From Costus lasius (Eukaryota > Streptophyta > Magnoliopsida > Zingiberales > Costaceae), in NCBI GenBank assembly GCA_027563935.2, contig CM050446.2:109472499-109536498 (forward strand): a stretch of 64,000 bases of DNA. Reading direction: 5' to 3'. Shown one piece after another: positions 44,717 to 57,899 of the stretch (the stretch's first letter is position 1; each line of letters begins with the position of its first letter). The translations under genes and the position numbers were made by a program. The notes under the pieces were generated by a model, which was not told the origin of the DNA, searched no databases, and saw nothing but the letters and a program-made list of their open reading frames with translations.

Positions 44717-46397
44717 TGAAGGAACCCCTACAAAGGGGGGCGAAACCCTAATAGGCGCATTTTGGAGGATTTGAAGCAGCGGAGAGGGTTTCTAGATCTA
44801 TTGCATGCTATATGATCAACATAAAAACATTCTATAGAAAGAATGAGATTCATACCGATGCCATTTCTAGATGGCGACTTGGAAGCAGAAAGCGATGTGG
44901 CTTTCCTCCAGAGGTGACGCACACAAGATGAGTCTTGGCTCCTCCTTGTCGCCCCTTGTGCTAGCAAGGATCGTCCAAGTATCCTGATCGAATGAAAGGG
45001 ATGAGATCTTCTTGGCGATTTCTTCCTTCTCCTTTGCGTTCACCTTCTTCACCACACGAGAGAGAACTTGTGTCGACTCGTGGAGAGGCGAGGCGAGAAG
45101 AGGCGTGAAGAGGTGAAACGTGAGGCGTGGTCACGTTTAGAGAAGTGCTATCTAAAAATAGCATGCCACTTCTCAATATGCGATCATGGGTTTACCCAAT
45201 CGCAAACCTCTTATCTCATGAACCATCCGCTCACTTAATGAGCTGGTTCAATTCGGTTCGGTTCAAGAACCAATCAAGCCAAGCGATCCAGTCTAGATCA
45301 TGATTAAACCCTAAGGCTCCAGATCTAACCGTTGATCTCTTGATGCTTCTGATCTCACCGATCTAGCATCCATTCTCTCGATCGAAGCTTACCGATCTCA
45401 AGCCCTAATCAATCAAACATGATCAGACCAGATCTCACTTACAATCAGAGATTAAATCCCTTTAAACTGAACCCAAATAATTCAGTCCACACGATCTGAC
45501 TTAAGTAAGCCATATCATCAAATTGTGCGACCTTGAGGGTTTCCTTTAAATGTCGGTAACGATAACTTACGTTATCACGATCAGTGAGGGGTATCTAGCA
45601 ACACATCACTGTCTCCCGATATAAAGGAAAGAGTCTTCCAAGACTACACCCAAACCACAGCACAAGTGTGAATCCAACTCACCAGGCATGCAAATATCCT
45701 TTGCCACTGGACGTTCTTATTGGACAAGCGTGTCAAGCTTGTAGCTCCAATATGATGAGCATGATTAGATCAGATGAACATAGTCACCTGGGTATGGCCA
45801 TACACTTTCTCAATCATCTCATCCAGGGGGGCCCCTTTAGAACATCTCACTCCTTAAACAAGGAGACGGCAATCCTATATCTATCACTAGTGCCCTAACA
45901 TGACTCAAGCTCACCATCCAAGATAGTCTATAACCATTATGTTTCAAATGATATTGAACTACCTCAAAACAATGACAATCATCATTTAGAAACACAAGTG
46001 ATCTCAAGTCAGAGGACATGTGCCACTTGTTGCAATCAAGGATTATTCACATTGTGACAAGCAATTGAATATCCTAGTAGGGTCTGTCCAGTACATCCAA
46101 TGTACCCATGAATCTACATCTTATTCCATGCTCGAAGCATCCTATAAGATTAGAACACATATTAGTCTCAATCATATCAAGGCTGTCTCATGTTCACCAA
46201 GATATCTCGACTAAGGACTTTATAGCATGTTAGCCCAGCTGAACAGCTTTGAGACATTATTCAGAAGTACAATTATTGCAGCAGACAATGTAACAACCTA
46301 AATAATAACCATTGCCTTTATAAACATAAGAGTTTATTACATGATACTGATATAATCCCAAGGCCTCAAACATTAGCCTTAAGGGCATACCCCAACA
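44717..46397 (-). repeat. 3' LTR of C3 (1681 bp)
   Basis: This is the downstream LTR in element orientation. On the minus strand a TTATAAAGG box lies about 75 bp inside the LTR start (around 46318), a possible promoter. AAGTGGGAGAT on the minus strand at 46398-46408 is the polypurine tract, only 9 bp after the pol stop codon. Confidence 0.95.
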
Positions 46398-46417
46398 ATC
46401 TCCCACTTGCACTTAAT

Positions 46418-49400
46418 CTAATGGTTGAGAAATCTCAAACCCATGTTATTACAGTGCTTCTCATGCTTCTGCTGCGCCAGAGGCTTGGTAAGCGGGTCTG
46501 CCAGATTGTCATCTGTATGAACCTTGCAGACTTTGATCTCGCCACGATCAATGATCTCCCGGATCAAATGAAACCGTCTCTGTATGTGCTTGGACTTCTG
46601 GTGCGACCGTGGTTCCTTTGCTTGTGCGATTGCTCCAGTGTTATCACAGAAGATAACCAAAGGATCTGCACTCGAAGGAACAACACCAAGTTCTCTCACG
46701 AACTTACGAATCCAAACTGCCTCCTTAGATGCTTCCGAGGCTGCAACATACTCGGCTTCTGTTGTGGAATCAGCAACAGTTGACTGTTTGAAACTCTTCC
46801 ACACCACCGCTCCTCCATTCAAGCTAAAAACATAGCCTGATTGCGATCGGAAATCATCCTGGTCTGACTGGAACGAAGCGTTAATATATCCTTCTATACT
46901 GAGTTCTTCCTGACCACCATATATCAAGAACATATCTTTGGTCCTCCGCAGATATTTTAAAATGTTCTTGACTGCAATCCAGTGCGCCATACCTGGATTA
47001 CCTTGGAATCGACTGGTCACGCTTAACCCGTAAGCGACGTCTGGGCGAGTACACAACATCGCATACATAATGGACCCAATAGCCGAAGCATAAGGCGTAT
47101 TGTCCATTTCATCTTTCTCAGTCTGTGTTTGTGGACACTGACTCTTTGAAAGATTCAGACCATGTCTGACTGGAAGATACCCTCTTTTAGAATTCTCTAA
47201 ATGGAATCTCTCCAGGACTTTATCGATGTAAGTACTCTGGCACAGCCCGAGAAGCCTCTTAGATCTATCTCTATAGATCTTCACACCTAGTACATAGGCT
47301 GCTTCTCCAAGATCTTTCATCTGGAAATATTTCCTTAACCATGCCTTTACGGCATGCATTTCAGGAATGTCATTTCCAATGATCAAGATATCATCGACGT
47401 AGAGGACTAAGAAAGTAATCACGCTCCCACTAAACCTCTTATATACACACGGGTCATCCTCGTTCTTGATGAAACCAAATTCACTGACTGATTCATCAAA
47501 ACGAATATTCCAGCTTCTCGATGCTTGTTTCAGTCCATAAATGGACTTCTTTAACTTGCATATTTTATGACGATCTGATGGATTAGTGAAACCTTCAGGT
47601 TGTGTCATATACACATCCTCTTCCAGATTTCCATTAAGGAAAGCTGTTTTCACATCCATTTGCCAGATCTCATAATCGTAATATGCTGCTATCGCGAAAA
47701 GAATCCGAATAGACTTAAACATGGCTACAGGTGAGAAAGTTTCATCATAATCTATCCCGTAGATTTGTTTGAAACCTTTCGTAACTAGCCTGCCTTTATA
47801 GGTAACCACGTTACCATCCATGTCAATCTTCTTCTTGAAGATCCATTTACAGCCTATAGGGATTACTCCCGGAGGCGGATCAACCAAATCCCAGACTTGG
47901 TTATCTGACATGGAGTCCATCTCGGCTCGCATAGCTTCAAGCCATCTCGCTGAATCCGGTCCACTGACCGCATCCGCATAAGTGAGGGGTTCATCATTAT
48001 CAATGATGTAGACTCCGTCATAGCGCTCAGGCTGTCGACGGATCCTTCCCGATCTTCGCGGTTCCCGTGATATCTGAGCCTCAGGTTGTTCAATAACCTG
48101 TTCTACCGGCTCAGGCTCATCCAACTGTGCTTGATCACTTTGTCCTTCCTCTGGATTCTCATCCAGCTTTATTTCTCTCCCACTTGCCTCTTGCAGAAGA
48201 AACTCCTTCTCAAGAAATATGGCCGTCCGAGCAACAAATACCTTGTTCTCTTTGGGATCGTAGAAATAATAACCCTTAGTTTCCTTAGGGTAACCGACAA
48301 AGATACATTTGTCAGATCTGCTCTCTAGTTTCCCAGAGGCGAGCTTTTTGACATAAGCCTCGCAGCCCCAGATCCTGATAAATGTCAAGCTAGGCTGTTT
48401 CCCATACCATAACTCATATGGCGTCTTTGAAACTGCCTTGGATGGCACTCGGTTTAGTACCTTTGCAGCTGTTTCCAGTGCAAAACCCCAAAAGGAGTAA
48501 GGTAGAGTAGCTTGACTCATCATAGAACGAACCATATCAAGTAACGTTCTATTTCTCCTCTCGGACACACCATTCCATTGCGGTGTTCCTGGCGGAGTGA
48601 GCTGTGAGATAATCCCACACTCCTTCAGATAGTCAGTAAACGCATGACTCAAGTATTCTCCACCTCGATCAGAACGAAGTGTCTTGATATTTCGGCCTAG
48701 CTGATTTTGTACTTCATTCTTGAACTCTTTGAACTTGTCAAAAGATTCACTTTTATGTCTCATAAGATAGACATACCCATATCTACTGAAATCATCAGTA
48801 AAGGTAATGAAGTACTGATAGCCACCTCTGGCATGTTTACTAAATGGCCCACACACATCACTGTGTATAAGGTCAAGTAAACCTGAAGCCCTTTGACCTT
48901 TATTAGGAAAAGGTGACTTCGTCATTTTACCCATTAAACAAGCCTTGCATGTATCAATCTCCTCATAGGAGAATGATCCCAGCAGTCCATGATTATGCAA
49001 CCGCTTAATGCGTTTCTTGTTAATATGGCCTAAACGACTATGCCATAACAAGGTGCTGTCATCAGCATGCTTGGCTTTCTTAATATCAATATTTTGTATA
49101 GAACATTCCATGTCTAACATGAATAACCCATTGTTAATTGAACCAGTTGCATAAACAATATTATCATGAGAAAGAACACACTTTGAAATATTGCATTCAA
49201 AGGAAAACCCCTTCCTGACAAGAGCAGGAATGGAGATAATATTTTTAGTAATGCTGGGAACAAAGTAACAATTGTTTAGTTCCAATACAAGTCCAGATGG
49301 CAAAGAGATGAAATAGTCTCCTACAGCAACAGCAGCAACCCGTGCCCCGTTTCCAACGCGTAGGTCCACCTCATGCTGTCCCACCTGTCTTCTTCTCTTG

Positions 49401-50302
49401 AGTTCCTGTACATTTGAACAAATGTGAACTCCACATGCAGTGTCCAACACCCATGATATAGAAGAAGATGAAACCATGACTTCCGTCACGTATATACCTG
49501 AGCCAGAAGCGATGCTTCCCCTCTTGTCTCCTTGGAGCGCTTTACAGTCCTTTTTCCAGTGACCCAGCTGGCCACAGTGGAAACATCTGTATTCCTTTGA
49601 CCGCTTAACTTTTTGCTTCAGAGCCTTGCTGTAACTCTTGACAGGGGCCTTGCCCTTCTTCCCCTTCTTCTTGTTCCTAGAAGGAACCATTAAGACAGAG
49701 GTCGAAGGCTTTCCCTTCAGAGTCTCCTCAGTAGTCAAGAGCATATTCAGCAGCTCTGCCGGAGTACAGTCGATTTTGTTCATATTAAAGTTAATGATGA
49801 ACGCATCGAAAGAAGGCGGGAGAGACTGCAGAATAATGTCTACAGCAAGGTCCTGATTAATGGTATGCCCCAGTTTCTCTAGAGCCTCCTTGTGCCCAAT
49901 CATCTTGAGCATGTGAGCTCCCACCGGGCTCCCTTCAGCCAGTTTGCTCTAAAAGAACAGCTTTGTCAGATTATAGCGTTCTGTCCTCGCCTGTGCAGCA
50001 TACAGCATCTTGAGGTTTGTTATCATGTCTATAGCAGACATATCCTCATGCTGACGCTGCAGCGGTGGCGTCATAGACGCTAGCATCAGGCAAGCGACAT
50101 CAATGCTATCATTGACGTGCTTTTCATAAGCTTCCCGAACCGCCCTTGCGGCGTTCGGAGCGGGCTGAGGCGGTATTGCCGTCTCGAGGACATACAGTTT
50201 CCTCTCTGCCTTAAGAACAATCTTAAGGTGTCCGAACCAGTCTGAGAAGTTTGGCCCAGCAAACTTCTCTCTTTCCAGTAGGGATCGCACATTGAAGCTC
50301 AT
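46418..50302 (-). pseudogene. Copia gag-pol polyprotein of C3, one stop
   Basis: One frame of 1294 codons runs from ATG at 50302 and is broken only by TAG at 49951-49949, between KLFF and SKLAEGSPVG. Numbering from the ATG at 49924 (1168 aa): CCHC knuckle C114, C117, H122, C127; protease D161-T-A; integrase H295, H300, C326, C329 and catalytic D356, D419, E455; RT with D757 and YVDD at 842-845; RNase H with E1056 and D1094. The first RNase H acid is N1015 (GYINASF) where D is expected, a G-to-A change. The stop probably came from CAG by C-to-T. The order of domains and the tRNA-Met primer fit a Tork/TNT1-like Copia. ORFs on the plus strand here are shadows. Confidence 0.95.
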
Positions 50303-52113
50303 GGTGTTCGTTGCTGCAGGTATCTACAACAATGCAAGAACAGCAAGGTCAGTATCAATGTAAAGAATCAATTCAGGACTTAAGAATGATTCTTTTTCTC
50401 ACTATTTTATCTGACTGAAAAATCCAACAAAACAGCCCGAAAGAGTAGAACTCTTTTAGTGAGATGGGATCCAGATTTCATACTTGGTCTCCGCGTCCCG
50501 CTCAGGCGAGATAAGATGCACAGAGAGTACAAGCACTAATTTCTGGTAGGCAGTCCCTGCCAATCGCCAACCCGTGCGATTCCCCTTCATCTGGGCAATC
50601 CAGCAGACTGTGCCAACTGAGTTGGTACAACACAGTCTCTGACCCCACAGATGGCTGCCTCCATGCGCTACCATATGCGCCACATATGTAGCCTACATGG
50701 TCAAGCTGACCCGACCTACTCCCTGGACCACCACGTGCTATGCTGAGCAACAAGAAGCGATAAATCCCTTCTCTGTAACACGCAGGTGTAATCCCGCACC
50801 GTCTGAAGATAGATGGACGTGCCCACTGAGTGGGTACAACACGGCTCCAACGATAGTCAGAACAGTGAGGTTTCGCGTCAGAAGGCTTACGAGCTTGATA
50901 TTTTAGCATTGGATTTTAACGGTCTTTTATCTTCTTCACTATCATGCAATTCCTATGGTGATAGCAGAAGATAAATTAATCATGCTATTCTACTTATATA
51001 AACAATAAAAGAAAGCATGGATCTTATGTGGTAAAAGCCCATAGCCTAAGTAAGACCTTAATTAACTTAAGTCTTCACTTGCTTTTCTTCATGGGTCTTT
51101 TAGCTGCTCATTTGGCCCAAACCAGGGCCCAAACGCCAACTGCAGCTCAGGTGCGCCCACCAGGGAAAATGCGCCTGTCCTAGGGTCGAACCCTAGACCT
51201 CCCACCTGGTCAAGCCACTGCTGCATGCGCCTCTGCCATGTGTGCTCTGTGCTCTTGTCTGATTAATTTACAAATTAATCTATCTAGACAAGATTGACTC
51301 GCAGGTCAATTACATTTTATAAATTAAATACAAGGTGATGCGCAGATCACAATTAAAATTAATTTACAAAATAATTTCCAGGCACGCAGGCTCCAGCACA
51401 GCACACATTTAACACGGGCAGCCCACATAAGAATAAATAAACAAGCACATGGCATCAATCAACATGCGATCCAACCATGAAAATAAAATTTTGAAAACCC
51501 CATTGGCATCAATTTTATTTTCCTTATATGCCCTTACTACCTTACAACGGTCCATTGATAGGGATCCACTCATCATGTCTAGTCAGATCCACTGCCCTTG
51601 CATGCACCAAGTCCTAACTGACTTGAGTCGACCCAGTGGTCAACTATGCATGCGCCAAGGGCTGAACAACCATCATGAGTTCTGGCAAGCGGGTGTGAAC
51701 CCGGGCCTAACTCATATGCGTTCATCAGTTGTCTCAACCAGACCTCGCTACACGCCTGTGATGCAGTCGACCTATAGCCACTACATGCTTACGCATGGGT
51801 GCCATCTGGTCGACCCATCTAGGCTGTCAGATGGTCTGATCAGACTATTGGATCTAACCTAGAGGATGACTTCAACCCCATCAACCCGTCTAAGGGTTTA
51901 CAGTAGGCGCAACTTAGATCTAATGAGGCGCGCAAGTGATATTTGTTTTTGACAAAAACATTAACAAGCGCCATAATAACATGATACATGCGCAACTTAA
52001 GTATAATCATACATGATGTATATTTCGCATGTTAACAAGAAGAAGATCTAAGCATACTTGCGCAAATATGGATCACAAATGGCTCAAGCAATCATAAAAC
52101 ATGCATGAAACCA
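50303..52113 (-). other. Leader of C3 between primer site and gag
   Basis: About 1.8 kb has no supported ORF on the sense strand. Such long leaders occur in large Copia elements. The part near 51110-51250 is GC-rich. Confidence 0.7.
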
Positions 52114-52126
52114 GGCTCTGATACCA
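52114..52126 (-). other. Primer-binding site of C3, initiator tRNA-Met
   Basis: On the minus strand TGGTATCAGAGCC, a full match to the usual initiator tRNA-Met site, lies two bases from the LTR. Confidence 0.92.
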
Positions 52127-52128
52127 AT

Positions 52129-53809
52129 TGAAGGAACCCCTACAAAGGGGGGCGAAACCCTAATAGGCGCATTTTGGAGGATTTGAAGCAGCGGAGAGGG
52201 TTTCTAGATCTATTGCATGCTATATGATCAACATAAAAACATTCTATAGAAAGAATGAGATTCATACCGATGCCATTTCTAGATGGCGACTTGGAAGCAG
52301 AAAGCGATGTGGCTTTCCTCCAGAGGTGACGCACACAAGATGAGTCTTGGCTCCTCCTTGTCGCCCCTTGTGCTAGCAAGGATCGTCCAAGTATCCTGAT
52401 CGAATGAAAGGGATGAGATCTTCTTGGCGATTTCTTCCTTCTCCTTTGCGTTCACCTTCTTCACCACACGAGAGAGAACTTGTGTCGACTCGTGGAGAGG
52501 CGAGGCGAGAAGAGGCGTGAAGAGGTGAAACGTGAGGCGTGGTCACGTTTAGAGAAGTGCTATCTAAAAATAGCATGCCACTTCTCAATATGCGATCATG
52601 GGTTTACCCAATCGCAAACCTCTTATCTCATGAACCATCCGCTCACTTAATGAGCTGGTTCAATTCGGTTCGGTTCAAGAACCAATCAAGCCAAGCGATC
52701 CAGTCTAGATCATGATTAAACCCTAAGGCTCCAGATCTAACCGTTGATCTCTTGATGCTTCTGATCTCACCGATCTAGCATCCATTCTCTCGATCGAAGC
52801 TTACCGATCTCAAGCCCTAATCAATCAAACATGATCAGACCAGATCTCACTTACAATCAGAGATTAAATCCCTTTAAACTGAACCCAAATAATTCAGTCC
52901 ACACGATCTGACTTAAGTAAGCCATATCATCAAATTGTGCGACCCTGAGGGTTTCCTTTAAATGTCGGTAACGATAACTTACGTTATCACGATCAGTGAG
53001 GGGTATCTAGCAACACATCACTGTCTCCCGATATAAAGGAAAGAGTCTTCCAAGACTACACCCAAACCACAGCACAAGTGTGAATCCAACTCACCAGGCA
53101 TGCAAATATCCTTTGCCACTGGACGTTCTTATTGGACAAGCGTGTCAAGCTTGTAGCTCCAATATGATGAGCATGATTAGATCAGATGAACATAGTCACC
53201 TGGGTATGGCCATACACTTTCTCAATCATCTCATCCAGGGGGGCCCCTTTAGAACATCTCACTCCTTAAACAAGGAGACGGCAATCCTATATCTATCACT
53301 AGTGCCCTAACATGACTCGAGCTCACCATCCAAGATAGTCTATAACCATTATGTTTCAAATGATATTGAACTACCTCAAAACAATGACAATCATCATTTA
53401 GAAACACAAGTGATCTCAAGTCAGAGGACATGTGCCACTTGTTGCAATCAAGGATTATTCACATTGTGACAAGCAATTGAATATCCTAGTAGGGTCTGTC
53501 CAGTACATCCAATGTACCCATGAGTCTACATCTTATTCCATGCTCGAAGCATCCTATAAGATTAGAACACATATTAGTCTCAATCATATCAAGGCTGTCT
53601 CATGTTCACCAAGATATCTCGACTAAGGACTTTATAGCATGTTAGCCCAGCTGAACAGCTTTGAGACATTATTCAGAAGTACAATTATTGCAGCAGACAA
53701 TGTAACAACCTGAATAATAACCATTGCCTTTATAAACATAAGAGTTTATTACATGATACTGATATAATCCCAAGGCCTCAAACATTAGCCTTAAGGGCAT
53801 ACCCCAACA
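52129..53809 (-). repeat. 5' LTR of C3 (1681 bp)
   Basis: This is the upstream LTR in element orientation, nearly identical to 44717-46397. The short minus-strand ORFs found at equal places in both LTRs are only a result of the duplication. Confidence 0.95.
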
Positions 53810-53814
53810 GTCAG

Positions 53815-54837
53815 AGAGTCTGATTGTTAGAGAAAAGAGACTCAATCTTCAATGGAAATACCGATAGAGAAGAAGGTTGTCCCAAAGCCAGTATATGTTC
53901 CTCCGCCTCCCTACAAGCCGTCTATACCCTTTTCATAGAGGTTGGCTAAAGCAAAATTGGATAGACAGTTTGGCAAGTTTTTAGAAGTGCTGAAGAAGCT
54001 TCACCTCAATATTCCTTTTATAGAGGCACTTTCCCAGATACCCACTTATGCCAAGTTCCTTAAGGATATTCTGACCAACAAAAGGAAAATAGAAGAACAT
54101 GAGATGGTGGCACTGACAGGAGAATATACTGCAATCATTCAGAATCAAATGCCTCCTAAACTTGAAGACCCTGGTAGTTTTTTCATCTCATGCAGAATTG
54201 GCAACATCTCATTTGAAAGAGCACTCTTGGACTTGGGGGCCAGCATTAGTCTCATGCCACTCTTTATCTTCGAGAAGTTTAACCTGGGGGATCTGAAACC
54301 AACGTCTAAAGTTCTTCAGCTAGCTAACAGCTCTACACATCTTCTAGTGGGAATTATGAAGGATGTACCCATTAAAGTCAGGGAATTATTCATTCTAGTA
54401 GACTTCGTAGTTTTAGATATGACAAAGAATTCCAGACATCCTCTTATATTGGACAGACCATTCCTCGCTACAGCTGGAGCTATAATAGACATCAAACTGG
54501 AAAGATGTCATTGAACATTGATGAGAGCATCCTAGAATTTGACCTTTCTGTTGATAACGAAAAATCATCTTTTTCAGGTTCCTGTTACAGCGTTGAAGTG
54601 GTGGAAGAGAGTGCAAGATCATCAAGAGGCAAGAAGGGACATTTTGAAGGAGAGCTTGATGACTTGGCCGATCCAAATGAAGAGAAGGTGTTGGCTTATA
54701 TGACATTGATAGATGATAGTCTGGGAGTTGACCCTAAGAGAGTGCTACATGGAGCACTTGAAGACAAGGAATTGAAGGGCGTTAAGAGAACTTTAGAGTT
54801 TAAATATCTTCTTGTTCCATGTCATTTAAGAGAATAA
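53815..54837 (+). pseudogene. Athila protease region of H (pol truncated)
   Basis: This continues the frame broken by the Copia insertion: a VPPPPYKPS-like linker, KLDRQFGKFLEVLKKLHLNI, and the aspartic protease motif LLDLGASISLMPL (about 54224-54262). HPLILDRPFLATAGA closes the domain. A 1-bp deletion near 54498 shifts the frame, which continues as SLNIDESILEFDL up to 54837. RT, RNase H and integrase should follow but are absent. The post-pol double stem-loop comes 120 bp later. Confidence 0.9.
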
Positions 54838-54960
54838 TTGTACTATTATATTTGATGTTTATCTTAATAGGTACAATTTTTAGGCGACGAAGAAAATGAA
54901 GACTACATGCCATTTATTTCGCCTCTGCTCCACCAAGACCACCATGATTCTTTAGACATT

Positions 54961-55007
54961 GGTCAAGCTAATAACCTTAAAGAAGCGCTTCTTGGGAGGC
55001 AAGCCAA
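54961..55007 (+). other. Post-pol double stem-loop (H)
   Basis: GGTCA-AGCTAA-TAACC and TTGGG-AGGCAA-GCCAA are equivalent to 7207-7253, with one mismatch in each stem. Confidence 0.75.
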
Positions 55008-56282
55008 GTTCTTGTTGATACTCTTTTTTTTTTGCTACTTTTTCTTCATAGACTCTAGATTTTCTTTTACATTATTGTTTCTTATTTGGTACCCAGCTGC
55101 TGACAATTTTTCTAAATTTTCTTTAGGTATATGCGTGATGTTCACGGTCATGGCCGTGCATCCATGCACTACCGTGATAAGCTCGTCACACTTCTATGAT
55201 TTAATGCCAAGGACGGGTCTAGTCTTCCATCATGGAGTCTGTACAGGAGCTTCAGTAGCGACTGCATCGGCGTTGGGGATAGCATCATTGGTTTCACCAT
55301 CACTTGGTCAGCTACTCTATTACTAGTAGTTTCATTTCAGTTGTTAGTTTTCTTTTGTCAGATTGTCATTTCCCTTTTTGTATGACTTTACTTTTCTAGT
55401 AGCTTCAACACCTTAGGTGTCTAGTCCACCCCGTATTTATGATATTTGCTTTGTCTTTGGAATTGATTTGTTCTATGGGTGCTTGATTGATTGAGATGGG
55501 AATTTTGCATGCTTTGGAATCTATATTGGTTATAGTTTGCATACTTAGCTTTTTGTTTGATGAAGTTGAAGGCTTCATTAACTCAATTCTTTATTGTTCA
55601 TTTATGAGAAGTGTACTTGTCGTCTCTATCTTCACCTTAACATGTGTCAAATGTAATATGATTAGTTTATCTTGCTTCATAAACTCCACCATTAGTTGGT
55701 CATTTTTGTCATGGGAATGAGAAATAATAACAATGGTAACGAAGTGTTGTTGTACATAGTACTTCCACTCGGCACTGTTCTTAGCATTGCAATAAAAAAG
55801 GGATAGTGGTACCTAAGTTCATTGTCTATCATGCTTGGCACTATCCCCAGAGTTGAAATAAAAGCGGTGGTACTGAAGCCAAGGTATTCTCACTCATCTG
55901 GCTTGGCACTATTTTGCATATGCTAATTCATGTTCTAAAAAAAAAAGGCACCACATAGATACTATGTGGCACCGATGCTATTTTCCCATGACTTGATGTA
56001 CAATTATTTGATTTGTGAATGCTTGATTAAAGATATCATTTATGTGAGATGTGTTGAAAAGGTTGTTGTATTGTTAACTTTGCACACTTCATTGAATTGT
56101 ATTAGTAATATTTGATTTAATTAGCCTTCGAAACTGTATTTTAAACTTGAGGCTTGCTGTGACTAAATTATAACCTTGCCAGATTTATCAAAGTTGATTG
56201 AGATTCTTCATTTTATTTCATCACGGTGTTCTAGACAATTCAATTGCTTGAGAACATACAAAACTTTAAGTCTGATGTATTT
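55008..56282 (+). other. 3' noncoding region of H with env-ORF remnant
   Basis: CACGG palindromes near 55140-55175 run into a short block (about 55200-55320) matching the last part of the env-position ORF region of X (35137-35250), so most of that ORF is deleted. Repeated GGCACT words lie at 55740-55985 and include the stem-loop CCACATAG-ATA-CTATGTGG (55951-55969). A decayed pre-LTR stem-loop is at 56244-56261. Confidence 0.65.
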
Positions 56283-57809
56283 TGATATCATGTATATATA
56301 TGATATATCGTGGCTTAATTTTATTATTATTTTGGAGTAAAATGCATTCTTTGTCCCATTTATTTGCCTAAATGCTTTGTATTATTCAGAATCTTCACTT
56401 TTCCTTAGTTTTATTGAAATGTAGGGATTTTGCCCAAAAATTAGTGGAATTTAAAAGATCTGAAGTTATGGGACGATCCCTCATGATGGGACGAAGCTAC
56501 ATGTCAAATTTTAGGTCAAACAGAGTTTTCTACGATCTTCACGGGCATAGCCGTACATCCATGCATAGCCGTGTATGAGCCTGCTTTCCCGGATTGCACC
56601 GAGCCATTCACAGCCATGCCCATGCATCCATGCACGGTAGTGAAGGACTCGGCCGACTTTTTCAGAACTCGACGACATGTTCATGGGCACACCCGTGAAC
56701 CCATACATGGCCGTGAAGAGGCAGTTTTCCAGAAACTAAAGATCGCTGAATCGTTCAGGGGCATGGCCGTGAACGGTTCCGCCCTATATGATACCTGTTC
56801 GGTTTTTCACTCATTTCTTACTATTTCTGGAGCAAAATTTGCTGAAAGTTTACGGAGACCTTCCTAACTTAGCAACCAACAATTTGGGACTGGAATCACA
56901 TGATTTCATGGAGCGATTGAGGAAGATGAAGCAAAATGGTGACACCTAGGGTTTAACGGTGATGTTGGCGACAAAAGGCTATTCCGGCATGATTTCTTCC
57001 CCATTTCGATGCTGAAGATCGTGCTCTAGCCTCTCACGACATATATCTAGTCCTTCCCCTAGTTTGATTCAATTTGTTTGAGAGATTTTGATGCATCTCA
57101 CGACGCATATTGTAGCGTAAACTTCTTTTCGGGGTTTGGGCATAGCCTGCTGTAAGAATGTTGATTGTTAATGCTTGATCTTTATATTATTTAAATTTAT
57201 CTTTGTTCTTATTTATGTCTAAGATGTTTTAATCCATAATTATGTACTAGCCATGCATATTTGTGTTATAGACATTGTGGAAAGGACTTAGAGGTGAACC
57301 ACAATGTCGGATCCCCTTGGACTAAACTGGTGATTTCGGCCATGAGAGTAGTCAAAATTACTCGAGGAGTAATAATTATTCACATAACCTATTGGATTTG
57401 TTTAACCCAGTAAACCACGAGAGTAGGAGACTCGGGTTAAGTTAGATACTGGACCGTGGCCTGAGAGGGAACGAGTCTGTACCTTATGAAGGATTACCTT
57501 AAGAACATAGGTTAAACATATTTAAACATTAGCATTAACCTTCTTTCATACTTCAGTGTGGTGAAACCTAAAACCCCGATTTTCTCTCTAGATCTTTACA
57601 CCCCGTTTGCTCTTTGTATGCTTTTCACTTGCTTGATTTACTTACTTACTTTAATTTACTTTCTCGCACTAGGACATTAGTCATCTCCTCTATTTGTTGA
57701 TTTCCTAGCTATTAATTGACTAATTAGTTAGTACTTGACCCCTAGTCCCTATGGGATCGATACTTTCTTATTACGCGATATACCGTGCACTTGCGGTACA
57801 CTCCTATCA
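56283..57809 (+). repeat. 3' LTR of H (1527 bp)
   Basis: This is the same family as the 5' LTR. H1 is a perfect 10-bp stem, GACATTGTGG/CCACAATGTC (57271-57280 with 57299-57308). H3 TTAACCC/GGGTTAA is 57402-57408 with 57434-57440. CACGG/CCGTG palindromes lie at 56535-56775. Confidence 0.88.
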
Positions 57810-57814
57810 TGCGG

Positions 57815-57899
57815 CCAACCGTGTCACCATATAGAGCCCTAGTCCTATTTCAAAAGAAGAAGGATGGGTCTTTGAGGTTCTGTGAGGATTATAGAGCCC
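57815..57899 (+). pseudogene. Chromovirus pol fragment T3: RT
   Basis: SPYRALVLFQKKKDGSLRFC and EDYRA are the next RT residues after fragment T2. The fragment ends where LTR K begins at 57900. Any further part of this chromovirus lies beyond the window. Confidence 0.88.

Larger units (their letters stand above)
44717..53809 (-). mobile_element. Young Copia retrotransposon C3 (9093 bp)
   Basis: Both LTRs are exactly 1681 bp (44717-46397 and 52129-53809) and by eye differ at about four positions (0.2-0.3%). The 5-bp duplication GTCAG is exact at 44712-44716 and 53810-53814. In element orientation the LTR is TGTTGGGG...CCTTCA, followed by an initiator tRNA-Met primer site, a long leader of about 1.8 kb, a gag-pol frame and a purine tract. 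It is the youngest insertion in the window. One in-frame stop and an RNase H active-site change suggest this copy no longer moves on its own. Confidence 0.96.
41473..57809 (+). mobile_element. Athila element H, host of a nested Copia
   Basis: The LTRs 41473-43034 and 56283-57809 belong to one family. The 5-bp duplication TGCGG is exact at 41468-41472 and 57810-57814, and splits the chromovirus RT. Inside are a tRNA-Asp primer site, gag, a protease region and the post-pol double stem-loop. RT, RNase H, integrase and nearly all of the env-position ORF are missing. A 9093-bp Copia element (44717-53809) is inserted between gag and protease. Confidence 0.9.

Noticed and set aside
44728..45176. Minus-strand ORFs repeated at 52140-52588
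   Set aside because: Both sets lie in the 1681-bp Copia LTRs. Identity follows from LTR duplication.
46421..46835. Plus-strand ORFs of 120 and 83 codons
   Set aside because: Antisense shadows of the Copia RNase H region.
49949..49951. Programmed stop readthrough in the C3 polyprotein
   Set aside because: The TAG is followed by AGCAAA, not by a known readthrough context. A CAG-to-TAG mutation is simpler.
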